From: SURF-55 sp040755195
Lineage (GTDB): Bacteria; Bacillota; Desulfotomaculia; Desulfotomaculales; Ammonificaceae
Assembly: GCA_040755195.1 (NCBI GenBank)
Contig: JBFMBL010000022.1
Location: forward strand, 1-37,196
Direction of reading: 5' to 3'
Length of the DNA: 37,196 bases
Positions within the stretch are counted from its first letter, which is position 1. The number at the start of each line of letters is the position of its first letter. Position numbers and translations under genes: made by a program. Positions 7,591-14,928 of this stretch are shown in pieces. A model generated the notes under the pieces. The model had not been told where the DNA came from. It ran no database searches and saw only the letters and a list, made by a program, of their open reading frames with translations.

Positions 7591-7956
7591 TTATTTCTTA
7601 TTAAATCCTAAACCAAGTTTTGCAGAAACTTCGGTCAGTTTTTTATCAAGTGTCCATATTGCCGCGCCCGACAATTGTGCTGATGCAATTAAGTGGATAT
7701 CTATATATCCTAATCCCTTTCCCATCAGTCCATTGTTTTCTATGAATTGTAAAACCTCTTCATGCTCTGCTTGGATCACCGTGGGTAGTGCTCGAAGAAG
7801 TGATAGGATTTCAGATCTATTCTTGAGATTCCCACAGGCAAGTTCACCAACGATGAAGGAGTGGCATAAAACTTCTCCATCATTCAATAACTTTTCAAGG
7901 TCAAGATTCCCCTCCCGCAGGTGAGACACCCACACCGAGGTATCAACGAGGATCAT
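7591..7956 (-). CDS. vapC: VapC-type PIN-domain ribonuclease toxin
   Basis: A 121-residue PIN domain with the acidic metal-binding residues D5 (LVDTSVW), E38 (VGELACG), D86 (YIDIHLIASA) and D104 (TLDKKL). VapC toxins cleave tRNA or rRNA when the antitoxin is degraded. ATG start overlaps the end of vapB by 14 bp, the usual coupling. The stop codon lies against an attC-like site, so vapBC looks like an integron gene cassette, a common way for toxin-antitoxin pairs to be kept. The target RNA cannot be predicted. Confidence 0.92.
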   Translation of the reverse strand: MILVDTSVWVSHLREGNLDLEKLLNDGEVLCHSFIVGELACGNLKNRSEILSLLRALPTVIQAEHEEVLQFIENNGLMGKGLGYIDIHLIASAQLSGAAIWTLDKKLTEVSAKLGLGFNKK

Positions 7957-8155
7957 TTTGTTGCGCTGCCGTCCTTCTGCGAGGTATCATTTTCAGATTC
8001 TTTTCTGTTCCGCCCAACTTGGCAAGCCTTTTACTGCTTTCTCGTGCAATTAAGGCTTCCAGCCCAAGCTTTACTAAGAGTGTTTTTTCCTTAATACCGG
8101 TTAGTTTTGATGCCTTGTCAATTAACTTGTCTTCTATATTTAAGGTTGTCCGCAT
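7943..8155 (-). CDS. vapB: VapB-type antitoxin
   Basis: A 70-residue antitoxin, ATG behind GAGGTGATG. The N-terminus MRTTLNIEDKLIDKASKLTG is a ribbon-helix-helix fold for DNA binding, followed by the family pattern KEKTLLVKLGLEALIARES, and a basic, flexible C-terminus that would wrap VapC. It probably represses its own promoter in the 75 bp upstream, where AT-rich half-sites ATGCAT..ATGCAT occur near 8186-8202. Immediately upstream is attC-like site 2. Confidence 0.9.
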   Translation of the reverse strand: MRTTLNIEDKLIDKASKLTGIKEKTLLVKLGLEALIARESSKRLAKLGGTEKNLKMIPRRRTAAQQNDPR

Positions 8156-8230
8156 AATACATCACCTCATTTATATGTATTAGTATGCATAAATAATGCA
8201 TAGATGTCAAGTGATTCTTAATCTTTTCAA

Positions 8231-8300
8231 ATAACGACCAAGCTCACTGGTGGCTATGGAGCGCAGCGGAATAGCAATCCAGTGCAGCGCCTTGTTAGGG
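8231..8300 (-). mobile_element. Integron attC-like site 2
   Basis: A 70-bp imperfect palindrome: TAAC (8232-8235) opposite GTTA (8294-8297), and CACTGG (8245-8250) opposite CCAGTG (8279-8284), with a variable centre. On the minus strand it opens CCCTAACAAGGCGCTGCACTGG and ends GGTCGTTAT, the same 5'/3' boundary style as site 1. It closes the cassette that holds the membrane genes at 8307-8970. Confidence 0.7.
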
Positions 8301-8306
8301 GAATTA

Positions 8307-8663
8307 TTAGAAAAAGCGTACTATGATTCCCCCAATGAGCAATCCGATACCCCCAAGAGTTACGAGCATATTTACCGTTGCCAGCCAATCTGGAACCACA
8401 TTGACATCTGCTTTAGACAGGTGAATAGGGGTGTTGTCAAGACGATCTATTTCTTCAGGGCTTCTCCCTTCTCGGATCATATTATCGCGAATACGATCCC
8501 ATCTGGCTTTTGCAGAATTCATTGCGTAATTATGCATTACTCCCCATGACCAAAAAGAGAGGACGACAATAACAACGCACAACCAAAACAAGAGAGGATG
8601 TCCGGTTCCATAGAATGCTATTGCTGCCAGCACACTTATTATCACACTTATAAGGCCGCCCAT
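8307..8663 (-). CDS. Cassette-borne membrane protein, 118 aa
   Basis: A hypothetical protein with a glycine/valine-rich N-terminal pair of membrane helices (about residues 3-20 and 24-45), a soluble middle with basic and acidic residues and SPEEIDRLDN, and a C-terminal helix (about 95-115). ATG behind AAAGGATTAG. It ends a few bases before attC-like site 2 and starts 16 bp after the gene at 8680. No family is recognised; small hypothetical membrane proteins are frequent in integron cassettes. Confidence 0.65.
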   Translation of the reverse strand: MGGLISVIISVLAAIAFYGTGHPLLFWLCVVIVVLSFWSWGVMHNYAMNSAKARWDRIRDNMIREGRSPEEIDRLDNTPIHLSKADVNVVPDWLATVNMLVTLGGIGLLIGGIIVRFF

Positions 8664-8679
8664 GCCTAATCCTTTATTT

Positions 8680-8970
8680 TTATGAGGCTCTTTTCAACTT
8701 CGTTCCGAATGAATACAAGCCGGTGGTTATTCCAAAAGCTACTATCGCGATCCCAGTGTCAACTATCTCCCATATCAATCCCGGAGATTGGTCTCTGCCG
8801 AAGATCCCCGCGTTTCCATGAAGTTGCCGTCCGAAGCCATCAAAGTATGTACCAGTGGTAGGGTCATAACGATCAACGAGAAATGCCCAAAGCGCAACTG
8901 CGATGAGGGTGGCGCCCAAAATACAAGCTACAGCTTGAACTATGGTTCCAATTAATCGCTTACCGTTCAT
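8680..8970 (-). CDS. Cassette-borne membrane protein, 96 aa
   Basis: Two membrane helices (about residues 8-31 and 67-86) flank an outside loop with RYDPTTGTYFDGFGRQLHG. The ATG lies 15 nt after a GTTAGGG sequence that resembles an integron core site, and AGGGG serves as ribosome site. It is probably co-translated with the 118-aa protein downstream. Function is unknown. The 245 bp further upstream (8971-9215) hold no gene I can support. Confidence 0.6.
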   Translation of the reverse strand: MNGKRLIGTIVQAVACILGATLIAVALWAFLVDRYDPTTGTYFDGFGRQLHGNAGIFGRDQSPGLIWEIVDTGIAIVAFGITTGLYSFGTKLKRAS

Positions 8971-9215
8971 ATTATGACCCCTAACATTCCCTTTTAAGTT
9001 TATTCTGCTATTTGCCGCATTGTATAGTTAACTTAACGAGTATGATAGTCAAGTCATACTTTTCCAAAAAGCCTTGCTACAGTGTTAATTATTCTATATA
9101 ATAACTTGAAACGTTTAATTATGTAGGTAATATCTAAAGTGGGACATTGTTATGTTAAACGAGTTCAAAGCCTTTTTCAGCAAAAAGGTCCGATCAAGCC
9201 CCAGTATATTCCTTT

Positions 9216-9485
9216 CTACGTCAAGTGGGTAGCGGACCCCCATTCCCCATTCCATTCCCCATTCCCATTCGGCCTGTATTCGGCCTGACCCCATTCGGCC
9301 CTGCCATTCGGCCCTGTACTCGCCTTTCTGCGCTTGTTCAGCCTTAGCATTTTTGTTTTTTTTATACGACCTGACAACAATGAATGCGCGCCTGTGCAAT
9401 AGGTGTTCCCTTCAGGATTAAGGCACACTTTGCCGTTCCATCTATTATCGTGCCAGGCCATCCTTACTGTCAGATGTTTGGTCAT
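9216..9485 (-). pseudogene. Truncated partner gene of the nuclease, N-terminal fragment only
   Basis: The ATG overlaps the TGA of the upstream nuclease gene (ATGA), so the two were an operon. Residues 1-40 (HLTVRMAWHDNRWNGKVCLN, then a PEGNTYCTGAHS stretch) look like a structured N-terminus of a larger protein; I recall similar starts in large helicase/ATPase proteins, but this is unverified. From about residue 45 the frame runs into low-complexity GNGEWNGEW-type sequence made by short DNA repeats and stops at 89 residues. I read it as a gene whose body was lost when repeats replaced it. Confidence 0.45.
9238..9335. repeat. Low-complexity CATTCCC / ATTCGGCC repeat tract
   Basis: Plus strand CATTCCCC- and CATTCC-type units pass into four copies of ATTCGGCC with short spacers. 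The spacing is not strictly regular. It replaces the expected continuation of the truncated gene at 9216-9485. Confidence 0.7.
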
Positions 9486-10201
9486 GATACACCCTCTTTG
9501 GCTATCTGCGATGGTTTTGAGACGATTATCACATCCTCTATCGCGTCCAGTTTTTTCAGATCCTTCGTTGTCGTCCCGTGTTCCTGGACACTGGAAGACT
9601 CGTCATAGATGAAGACTATAATCCTGTCATAATCCTGTGTATTGGAAAGATAAGCGATTGCATCAACCATTATCTCCTGTTCGAGCTTCTTGAAATCTTC
9701 CTTCTGATATGCGTATTTGGCTTCAATGAGAAGCCTGAGTGATGGTATAGCGAAATCCGGTTTGTAGAACTTATGTCCAAATTTTGGCAGTGCCTCTTCA
9801 TCTATCAGATCATCAAAATATGACCTGAGAACGAGCCAGAGGATGTCCTGGACCTCCCTTTCAGATTCTATAGGCCATCTGATAGGCTTTTTCAGCTTGT
9901 CGGAATCACACCTCCACCGCTTCATTGCATCCTCAAATCTTGAGAGGATTGCGCTCACATAGTTTGAGGATAGCAGGTAGTTGCCGATATCGGTCGATAT
10001 GCTTTCATTAACGGCAATCCAAATGAATGCCGCCTTCTCGTCAACATCGCCCGAGATATCTCTCTTGACCATCTTGTCGATCAGATTTTCCCTGATCTCT
10101 GATAGGATATTGTCCTGATTTTTTGTCCTGAACATTTTCCGTCTCAAGGCATATTCCAGGATCGAAAGCTCTTCTATCGATAGGTTCTTCTCTTGGGGCA
10201 A
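9482..10201 (-). CDS. PD-(D/E)XK nuclease-domain protein
   Basis: A 239-residue protein with a helical N-terminal half and a C-terminal PD-(D/E)XK nuclease core: KPDFAIPSLRLLIEAKYAY supplies D149, E160 and K162, preceded by conserved E114/E116 and followed by a helix with EQEIMVDAIAYL. Such proteins in accessory DNA usually belong to restriction or defence systems. It overlaps the truncated gene downstream by 4 bp. The only usable start is a TTG at 10201 without a ribosome site, inside a TTGGGGCAATC repeat linked to the neighbouring transposase, so the true N-terminus may have been cut off. Codon and base use are more AT-rich than the core genes. Confidence 0.65.
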   Translation of the reverse strand: MPQEKNLSIEELSILEYALRRKMFRTKNQDNILSEIRENLIDKMVKRDISGDVDEKAAFIWIAVNESISTDIGNYLLSSNYVSAILSRFEDAMKRWRCDSDKLKKPIRWPIESEREVQDILWLVLRSYFDDLIDEEALPKFGHKFYKPDFAIPSLRLLIEAKYAYQKEDFKKLEQEIMVDAIAYLSNTQDYDRIIVFIYDESSSVQEHGTTTKDLKKLDAIEDVIIVSKPSQIAKEGVS

Positions 10202-10227
10202 TCTTGGGGCAATCTTGGGGACATCAT
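10193..10227 (-). repeat. TTGGGGCAATC repeat at transposase 3' side
   Basis: Two and a half units of TTGGGGCAATC end in TTGGGGACATC. Read on the minus strand (GATGTCCCC AAGATTGCCCC) this resembles the GGTGTCCCCCGAATTGCCCCC unit found upstream of the transposase, so it may mark the other end of the element. Confidence 0.6.
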
Positions 10228-10241
10228 ACTAAATTACTTAC

Positions 10242-10913
10242 TCAACTCTTTTTCTGCCGGGGTCCTTTAGGCCCGCTCTTGCGCGGTCGCAACGTCCGTC
10301 CCAGTGCTTCTTCAAGACCGGCAAGGAAAGATTCGTCCCCAAGCGGTCGCCCCGTCCTCTCGTGAAGCCGTAATACTTCGGTCTCCTCGACCGACATGCC
10401 ACAGGCAAGATATTCCCGCCAATCGCCGAACATTTCCAACAATGGCCTGACCCGAACCAACCGGTCGTCGCGCCCCGCAACGTGCGCCCCTGCACTGCTC
10501 CAGGGGTATTGCCAGGGTTCTGCCACCAATCCGGAACGGACAGGATTATGCTCTATGTAGCGTGCCGCGGCATATAGGTGAGCTTCATCCATCGGAAAAG
10601 AAGAAAAACGTCCCTGCCACAAGTGCCCCGTCCACCCTTCCCTCAGGTTCACCCGGCAGGTATAACGGCGATGGGCTTCAGCAATCGCTCCTGCCAAGGC
10701 CTCTTTTGACGGTGGTACGGCTATGAGATGTACATGGTTCGGCATCAGGCAATAGGCCCAAATCTCGACCTTCCACCTGGAACACCATTCCGCCATTAGG
10801 TGTAAATATGCTTTATAGTCCTCTTCGCAAAAGAATGTTTGCTGCCGCCGGTTACCCCGCTGTGTAATATGATGGGGTACACCAGGCGCTACCACCCGTG
10901 CTATTCTTGCCAT
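10242..10913 (-). CDS. REP-associated tyrosine transposase (Y1_Tnp family)
   Basis: A 223-residue single-strand transposase of the TnpA-REP (RAYT) group, related to IS200/IS605 HuH enzymes. Visible are the start RIARVVAPGVPHHITQRGN, the metal-binding HuH motif MPNHVHLI (H60, H62), and RYIEHNPVRSGLV (Y119) with the candidate nucleophile. A basic tail ends the protein. Repeats flank it: a tandem 59-bp unit upstream (10924-11060) and inverted, related TTGGGGCAATC units downstream (10193-10227), the arrangement expected for a RAYT and its recognition sequences. It lies in the island between the DUF3866 gene and spoIIM. Confidence 0.9.
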   Translation of the reverse strand: MARIARVVAPGVPHHITQRGNRRQQTFFCEEDYKAYLHLMAEWCSRWKVEIWAYCLMPNHVHLIAVPPSKEALAGAIAEAHRRYTCRVNLREGWTGHLWQGRFSSFPMDEAHLYAAARYIEHNPVRSGLVAEPWQYPWSSAGAHVAGRDDRLVRVRPLLEMFGDWREYLACGMSVEETEVLRLHERTGRPLGDESFLAGLEEALGRTLRPRKSGPKGPRQKKS

Positions 10914-10923
10914 ACCTTTATTA

Positions 10924-11060
10924 TAACTAGTATTGGTCCTTAAGGGACAATAATTCTGTATGGTGTCCCCCGAATTGCCCCCTAACTAGTATTGGTCCTT
11001 AAGGGACAATAATTCTGTATGGTGTCCCCCGAATTGCCCCCTGTCCCCCGAATTGCCCCC
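10924..11060. repeat. Tandem 59-bp repeat upstream of the RAYT gene
   Basis: Two identical 59-bp units (10924-10982, 10983-11041) are followed by a third partial copy of the last 19 bp (11042-11060). Each unit holds the palindrome CCTTAAGG inside TTGGTCCTTAAGGGACAA and ends TGTCCCCCGAATTGCCCCC. Likely REP-like target or end sequences of the transposase. Confidence 0.85.
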
Positions 11061-11416
11061 CGGAGGCATAAACCCCTGGTGTTATGCGTAAATTCCAATT
11101 AATCGCCCTTAAAGCGGCCGGTAAGGCGCTGTAAAACTCTAAAAATGTAGGAAAACAATCCGCACTTTTTGGGGGGACATGAAAGCAGGACTTAGAGGGA
11201 TTTCCCGGTGTGCTGATTGGGTAATACGAGGTGAAGGTGAAAAAAATGAGGATAATTCACACGTCGCGCGGCTTGTTTATGTGCGGGCCCGCCCGGGAGG
11301 TTTTTCACAATCTTCTTCGGATCTGCGCATACAACCCCGGGGCTTTCAAGGAGTATCTCTATGCAAGGATTCACTGACGCGCGAGGGCTAGTCTTGCCGC
11401 AACTATTCCCGCAGCC
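11058..11416. repeat. Direct repeat copy B at the right edge of the island
   Basis: Counterpart of 7220-7512, running from CCGGAGGCATAAA to the last codons of the DUF3866 gene. It is longer than copy A through extra bases between 11100 and 11220 and a 7-bp insertion at GAGGTGAAGGTGAAAAA. It includes a second version of the 43-codon plus-strand frame (11246-11377). The functional 3' end of DUF3866 lies in this copy. Confidence 0.8.
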
Positions 11417-12477
11417 CCGGCGGCAAGGAAAAACTCCGGCTCCGCGTCACGGCCCCTCCCCATGGTGCTTACTTTCAGGTCCAATTCGTCTAAAGCATCG
11501 AAGGTCCCGGCGCCGTCCACCGTTTCCACCCGGTGCCGCCCCGTTACGCCCGCTGCATCTAATTGCCGGAGGACCAGAGCCGTTTTTTCCGTTTCCATGA
11601 CCGGTACCGGCACGGCGCACGGAACCAGGGCGACCGATCCCAGCGCGGTTAAGGTATGGTGGCTAACACCCCGGTGCCGCTCCCGCCGGTCCGCAAAACT
11701 GAGACGCAGGACGGCTATAGGCTTCCCGTTGAGGACGCCGGCGGCGTTGACCACCTCACCCTGCTCAATCGCCGTTGTGCCGAAGCGCGTTCCGGTCCCC
11801 ACCACCCCGGGACCCATCCCGATAACAATCACATCGGCCCCGCAGGCGTACCTGGCGGCCAGAAGGCCGCTGTAAACATTCACCGCCTCGAAATCACCGC
11901 CGAAAGCGTGTCCCGCAGTCACCGTCGCGGTCAGCAGGCCTTTTTCCTTCAGAGCGGCAACCGTGCGGGAGAAAGGCAGCGGCAAAGCGGCGCCGTCGGT
12001 CATCACGTATACCAGGCGCAGCCTTCCCCCGCTGTGCCGCCAGACCGCAGCGGCAACCGGAGCAAGCTGGCTGTGAAGCTCCAGCGCCACTACCGGCGCA
12101 CCGCCGAGGTCCGAGGCGTTTTCAAGAACCGGGTGGAACGGGCTTTCCGGCTCCTCAACCGCCATTACCTTGATCTGCGCGGGGGTATAACGCAGCTTCA
12201 TGATGTGTCCGGTTTCAGGAGCATCCAGGCTTCGGGGAGAAAGGGAGGCGACCACAAAATGATACCCGCCGCTTCCCAGTCCCCTGGCCACGGCGGTCGT
12301 ATTGAGAAGGACCTCGTCACCCGGAGCCAGGCCGCCGGTAAAGGCCTCATAGGCCACCGCCTTTTCTTCCCTGCCTTCCACGGCTACCATGACTTCAATA
12401 ATGCCGGGGCGGGAATCGATTATCTTCAAAACCTTGCCGGCCCGCAGCCGTACCAGCGGACCCCTGTTCTCCCGCAT
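11371..12477 (-). CDS. DUF3866 family protein
   Basis: A 368-residue soluble protein that matches the DUF3866 family of spore-forming Clostridia: a short beta-rich N-terminal domain, GLGSGGYHFVV, then HIMKLRYTPAQIKVMAVEEPES, and a larger domain with glycine-rich turns (IGMGPGVVGTGTRFG, HRGVSHHTLTALGSV, TMGRGRDAEPEFF). ATG start with GGAGGTGCAGG. The function is unknown. In related genomes, as I recall, it lies next to spoIIM; here the two are split by a 4-kb island whose left end keeps a fragment of this gene. It is divergent from rqcH. Confidence 0.8.
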   Translation of the reverse strand: MRENRGPLVRLRAGKVLKIIDSRPGIIEVMVAVEGREEKAVAYEAFTGGLAPGDEVLLNTTAVARGLGSGGYHFVVASLSPRSLDAPETGHIMKLRYTPAQIKVMAVEEPESPFHPVLENASDLGGAPVVALELHSQLAPVAAAVWRHSGGRLRLVYVMTDGAALPLPFSRTVAALKEKGLLTATVTAGHAFGGDFEAVNVYSGLLAARYACGADVIVIGMGPGVVGTGTRFGTTAIEQGEVVNAAGVLNGKPIAVLRLSFADRRERHRGVSHHTLTALGSVALVPCAVPVPVMETEKTALVLRQLDAAGVTGRHRVETVDGAGTFDALDELDLKVSTMGRGRDAEPEFFLAAGAAGIVAARLALARQ

Positions 12478-12525
12478 TGACCTGCACCTCCAACCCCTGT
12501 TATACTCAAAACCAGCTTAGGGAAG

Positions 12526-12588
12526 GTTCTGCGTTCTGCGTTCTGCGTTCTGCGTTCTGCGTTCTACGTTCTACGTTCAAGGTTAACG
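12526..12588. repeat. Heptamer tract, 9 units
   Basis: Five GTTCTGC, two GTTCTAC, one GTTCAAG and one GTTAACG follow each other without a gap (63 bp) in the spacer between the divergent DUF3866 and rqcH genes. The units change stepwise while the 7-bp register is kept. Confidence 0.95.
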
Positions 12589-12668
12589 GCAAAGCGTGGC
12601 GTTCAGAGCGTGACATGTTGTTCATTCAGTAATATACCCGTGTCTTCGTTTCCGAAAGGAGATCAAGC

Positions 12669-14438
12669 GTGCCCTTTGACGGCCTGGTTTTAAACAGCGT
12701 TACCCGTGAACTCAGTACCGTTTTAACCGGCGGCCGGATTGAACGCGTTTACCAGCCGGCCGCTCTTGAGATAATTCTCGCCATACGCAACAACCGTGAA
12801 AAGTACCGGCTTTTTTTGTCCGCCGCCGCTGATGCCGCCCGGGTACACCTCACGGAAACGGACAGGCGAAACCCGGCCAAAATCGCTTTCTTTTGCTCCA
12901 CCCTGCGGCGACACATCGAAGGCAGCAGAATTACCGCGATAAGGCAGCAGGACCTTGACCGGATTTTTCACATAGAACTCACCGGAACGGACGAACTCGG
13001 AAGACCAGTCACGCACCTGCTTATCACCGAAATAATGGGCAAGCACAGTAACATTATCCTCCTTAACCCGAGGGAAAACAAGATCATTGACGCCATCAAG
13101 CGTTACTCCCACGCCGTCAGCCGCCACCGCGAGGTGCTTCCGGGGCAGAGCTACACCCCGCCGCCCCCTTCGGGCAAAGCAGATCCCCGTACGGTGACCG
13201 AAGACGAATTCGTTGACGCGCTGAGCGCCCTCGGAACAGAAACCGAAGCGGCGGCCGGCATCCAGCGCCTTTACGAAGGCCTCAGCCTTTTCAGCGCCCG
13301 GGAAGTTGCCCGCCGGGCGGGACTTGAACCGAACGCGGTCCTCGAAGGGTGCGGCATTTATGAATACCGGCGCCTGCATGCCTCCCTCAAAGAACTTGTG
13401 AGCTCTGTTACGGACGGCGGCGCATCACCCACCCTTATCCTCAAGAATGAAACACCGGTCGATTTCGCCGCCTTCGAACCCCTATACGGAACCGGCAACC
13501 CAATCCACGACGGGATGAATGAAGTTCTCGACCGGTATTACCGGGAACGCATCCGGGTAACGGCTTTTGCCGCCCAAAAGCACAGGATCGAGCAATGTTT
13601 AACCCGCGAAATCGCCCGTCTGAACCGGAAGCTCGAAAACATAGATGCCTTGCTGGCCGACCCCGAGCCGGACCGCTACCGTCTGTACGGGGAACTGCTC
13701 ACCGCCAACCTTTACCGCCTCGAGCCTCACGCCGAAGAAGCGGTATGCGAAAACGTCTACACCCCGGATACCCCGCCGGTAACCATACCGCTCGATCCGG
13801 CGCTTACGCCGGGGCAGAACGCCCAGCGGTATTTCAAGAAATACGCCAAGGCGCGCACCGCCCGCCGGCGTGCCGCCGACGAAAAAGAACGTCTGGACGA
13901 AGAAATGGCGTACCTGGCGGGAGTCGGTACAGCCCGCGATCAGGCGGCAAGTCTGGAAGATCTCGCGGAAATTATAGAAGAACTTGCGGAACAAGGGTAC
14001 CTTCAGGCCGGCAGCGCCCCACACGGGAAGGATAAAAAAGAAGAGCCCCGGCCGCTTAAACTATCTTCGACCGAAGGCTTTACAATTCTTATAGGAAAAA
14101 ACAACCGGCAGAACGACTATGTCACCTTCCGCCTGGCGTCCGCCGATGACATCTGGCTTCACGCCCGCGGCGTGCCGGGCGCCCACGTGATTATTAAAAC
14201 CGGAGGGCGGGAAGCGTCGCCGGGAGCGATCGCGGAAGCAGCCGCCCTGGCCGCCTACTTCAGCCAGGGCCGCCGTAACAGGTCCGTACCCGTAGACTGG
14301 ACCCGCCGCGCCAACGTCCAGCGTCCCGGAGGCGCACGCCCCGGTTTCGTAATCTACACCGGAGAAAAGACCGTTTACGCCGACCCTTCCCTTGCCGAGG
14401 CCATATTAACGCGGCCGGCGGACAGTGCCCCGGAATAA
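12669..14438 (+). CDS. rqcH: Ribosome quality control protein RqcH (NFACT family)
   Basis: A 589-residue NFACT protein, the bacterial Rqc2/NEMF homologue that binds stalled 50S subunits and recruits tRNA-Ala to add C-terminal alanine tails for degradation. The NFACT-N domain (1-200) has the D97-R98 pair (QQDLDRIFHIEL) needed for tailing; helix-hairpin-helix and coiled-coil segments fill the middle (about 200-440); the C-terminal NFACT-R domain shows GKNNRQNDYVTF, ASADDIWLHARGVPGAHVI and RPGFVIYTGEKTVY. GTG start 8 nt after AAAGGAGA. Formerly annotated as fibronectin-binding protein FbpA. Confidence 0.95.
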   Translation: MPFDGLVLNSVTRELSTVLTGGRIERVYQPAALEIILAIRNNREKYRLFLSAAADAARVHLTETDRRNPAKIAFFCSTLRRHIEGSRITAIRQQDLDRIFHIELTGTDELGRPVTHLLITEIMGKHSNIILLNPRENKIIDAIKRYSHAVSRHREVLPGQSYTPPPPSGKADPRTVTEDEFVDALSALGTETEAAAGIQRLYEGLSLFSAREVARRAGLEPNAVLEGCGIYEYRRLHASLKELVSSVTDGGASPTLILKNETPVDFAAFEPLYGTGNPIHDGMNEVLDRYYRERIRVTAFAAQKHRIEQCLTREIARLNRKLENIDALLADPEPDRYRLYGELLTANLYRLEPHAEEAVCENVYTPDTPPVTIPLDPALTPGQNAQRYFKKYAKARTARRRAADEKERLDEEMAYLAGVGTARDQAASLEDLAEIIEELAEQGYLQAGSAPHGKDKKEEPRPLKLSSTEGFTILIGKNNRQNDYVTFRLASADDIWLHARGVPGAHVIIKTGGREASPGAIAEAAALAAYFSQGRRNRSVPVDWTRRANVQRPGGARPGFVIYTGEKTVYADPSLAEAILTRPADSAPE

Positions 14439-14439
14439 G

Positions 14440-14474
14440 GTTCAAGGTTCAAGGTTCAAAGTTCAAGGTTATAG
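14440..14474. repeat. Heptamer tract, 5 units
   Basis: GTTCAAG, GTTCAAG, GTTCAAA, GTTCAAG, GTTATAG directly after the rqcH stop codon. Same register and similar unit to the end of the tract at 12526-12588. The rest of the gap to 14592 holds only an inverted GTTAAC / GGGAA..TTCC structure. Confidence 0.9.
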
Positions 14475-14592
14475 GATCAAGCTATTTTGCATCATTTAAC
14501 CTTCATAGTTAAGTGAAAGAAGGGGTGACTCACCACTGCTTTTTGTGAAGACTTAAAGGTTAACGGGAAGCTCCGTTTTCCGGTTAACGGTT

Positions 14593-14919
14593 TCAGCATT
14601 TTAAATCCTCAGCCTCCGCCCCCGTCTGCGCGGCAGCACGGCCCTTCCTTAGAATCCGTCCGGCGCCGAAAGCTATAACGAACGTAAGCATCGTACCGGC
14701 GATACCGGCGACAGCCGTGGAAACCCCTTCGCTTCGCACGCCCGGAACGGCATAGTCCGGCATGGGGGCATGAATTGTCTCCTTACCTTCGCCCTTCTCG
14801 ATAAAACCCTTGGTCTGGGCCACCTTTTCCAGGCCGTCCGGATCGGGTGAGGCAAAGGGTGAGAGGATACCCGCAATGATTATAGCCGCAACAATTACGA
14901 TCCACACTTCTCTGCGCAC
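14593..14919 (-). CDS. PDGLE-domain protein of the cobalt/nickel ECF transporter (CbiN-like)
   Basis: A 108-residue membrane protein with an N-terminal helix (residues 5-24) running into FASPDPDGLEKVAQTKGF, the PDGLE motif, an outside segment, and a second helix (about 70-90). PDGLE proteins stand in for CbiN/NikN as the small extra subunit that helps metal loading of CbiM/NikM. GTG start behind GAGGTGATATC, 9 bp after cbiM, so both form one operon. Confidence 0.85.
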   Translation of the reverse strand: MRREVWIVIVAAIIIAGILSPFASPDPDGLEKVAQTKGFIEKGEGKETIHAPMPDYAVPGVRSEGVSTAVAGIAGTMLTFVIAFGAGRILRKGRAAAQTGAEAEDLKC

Positions 14920-14928
14920 GATATCACC

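Noticed and set aside
8983..9040. A third attC site upstream of the membrane-protein cassette
   Set aside because: A GTTAGGG core is present but the flanking DNA does not pair; it could be a worn attC or attI, not enough for a feature.
9115..9399. Minus-strand frame of 94 codons
   Set aside because: Crosses the low-complexity repeats in a different frame from the truncated partner gene; the C-terminal part (DVERNILGLDRTF) resembles nothing I can name.
10924..11060. CRISPR array
   Set aside because: Two adjacent identical 59-bp units without spacers; linked to the RAYT gene and not to cas genes.
12526..12588. Tandem heptamers as a CRISPR or terminator
   Set aside because: No spacers, no hairpin; simple period-7 repeats.
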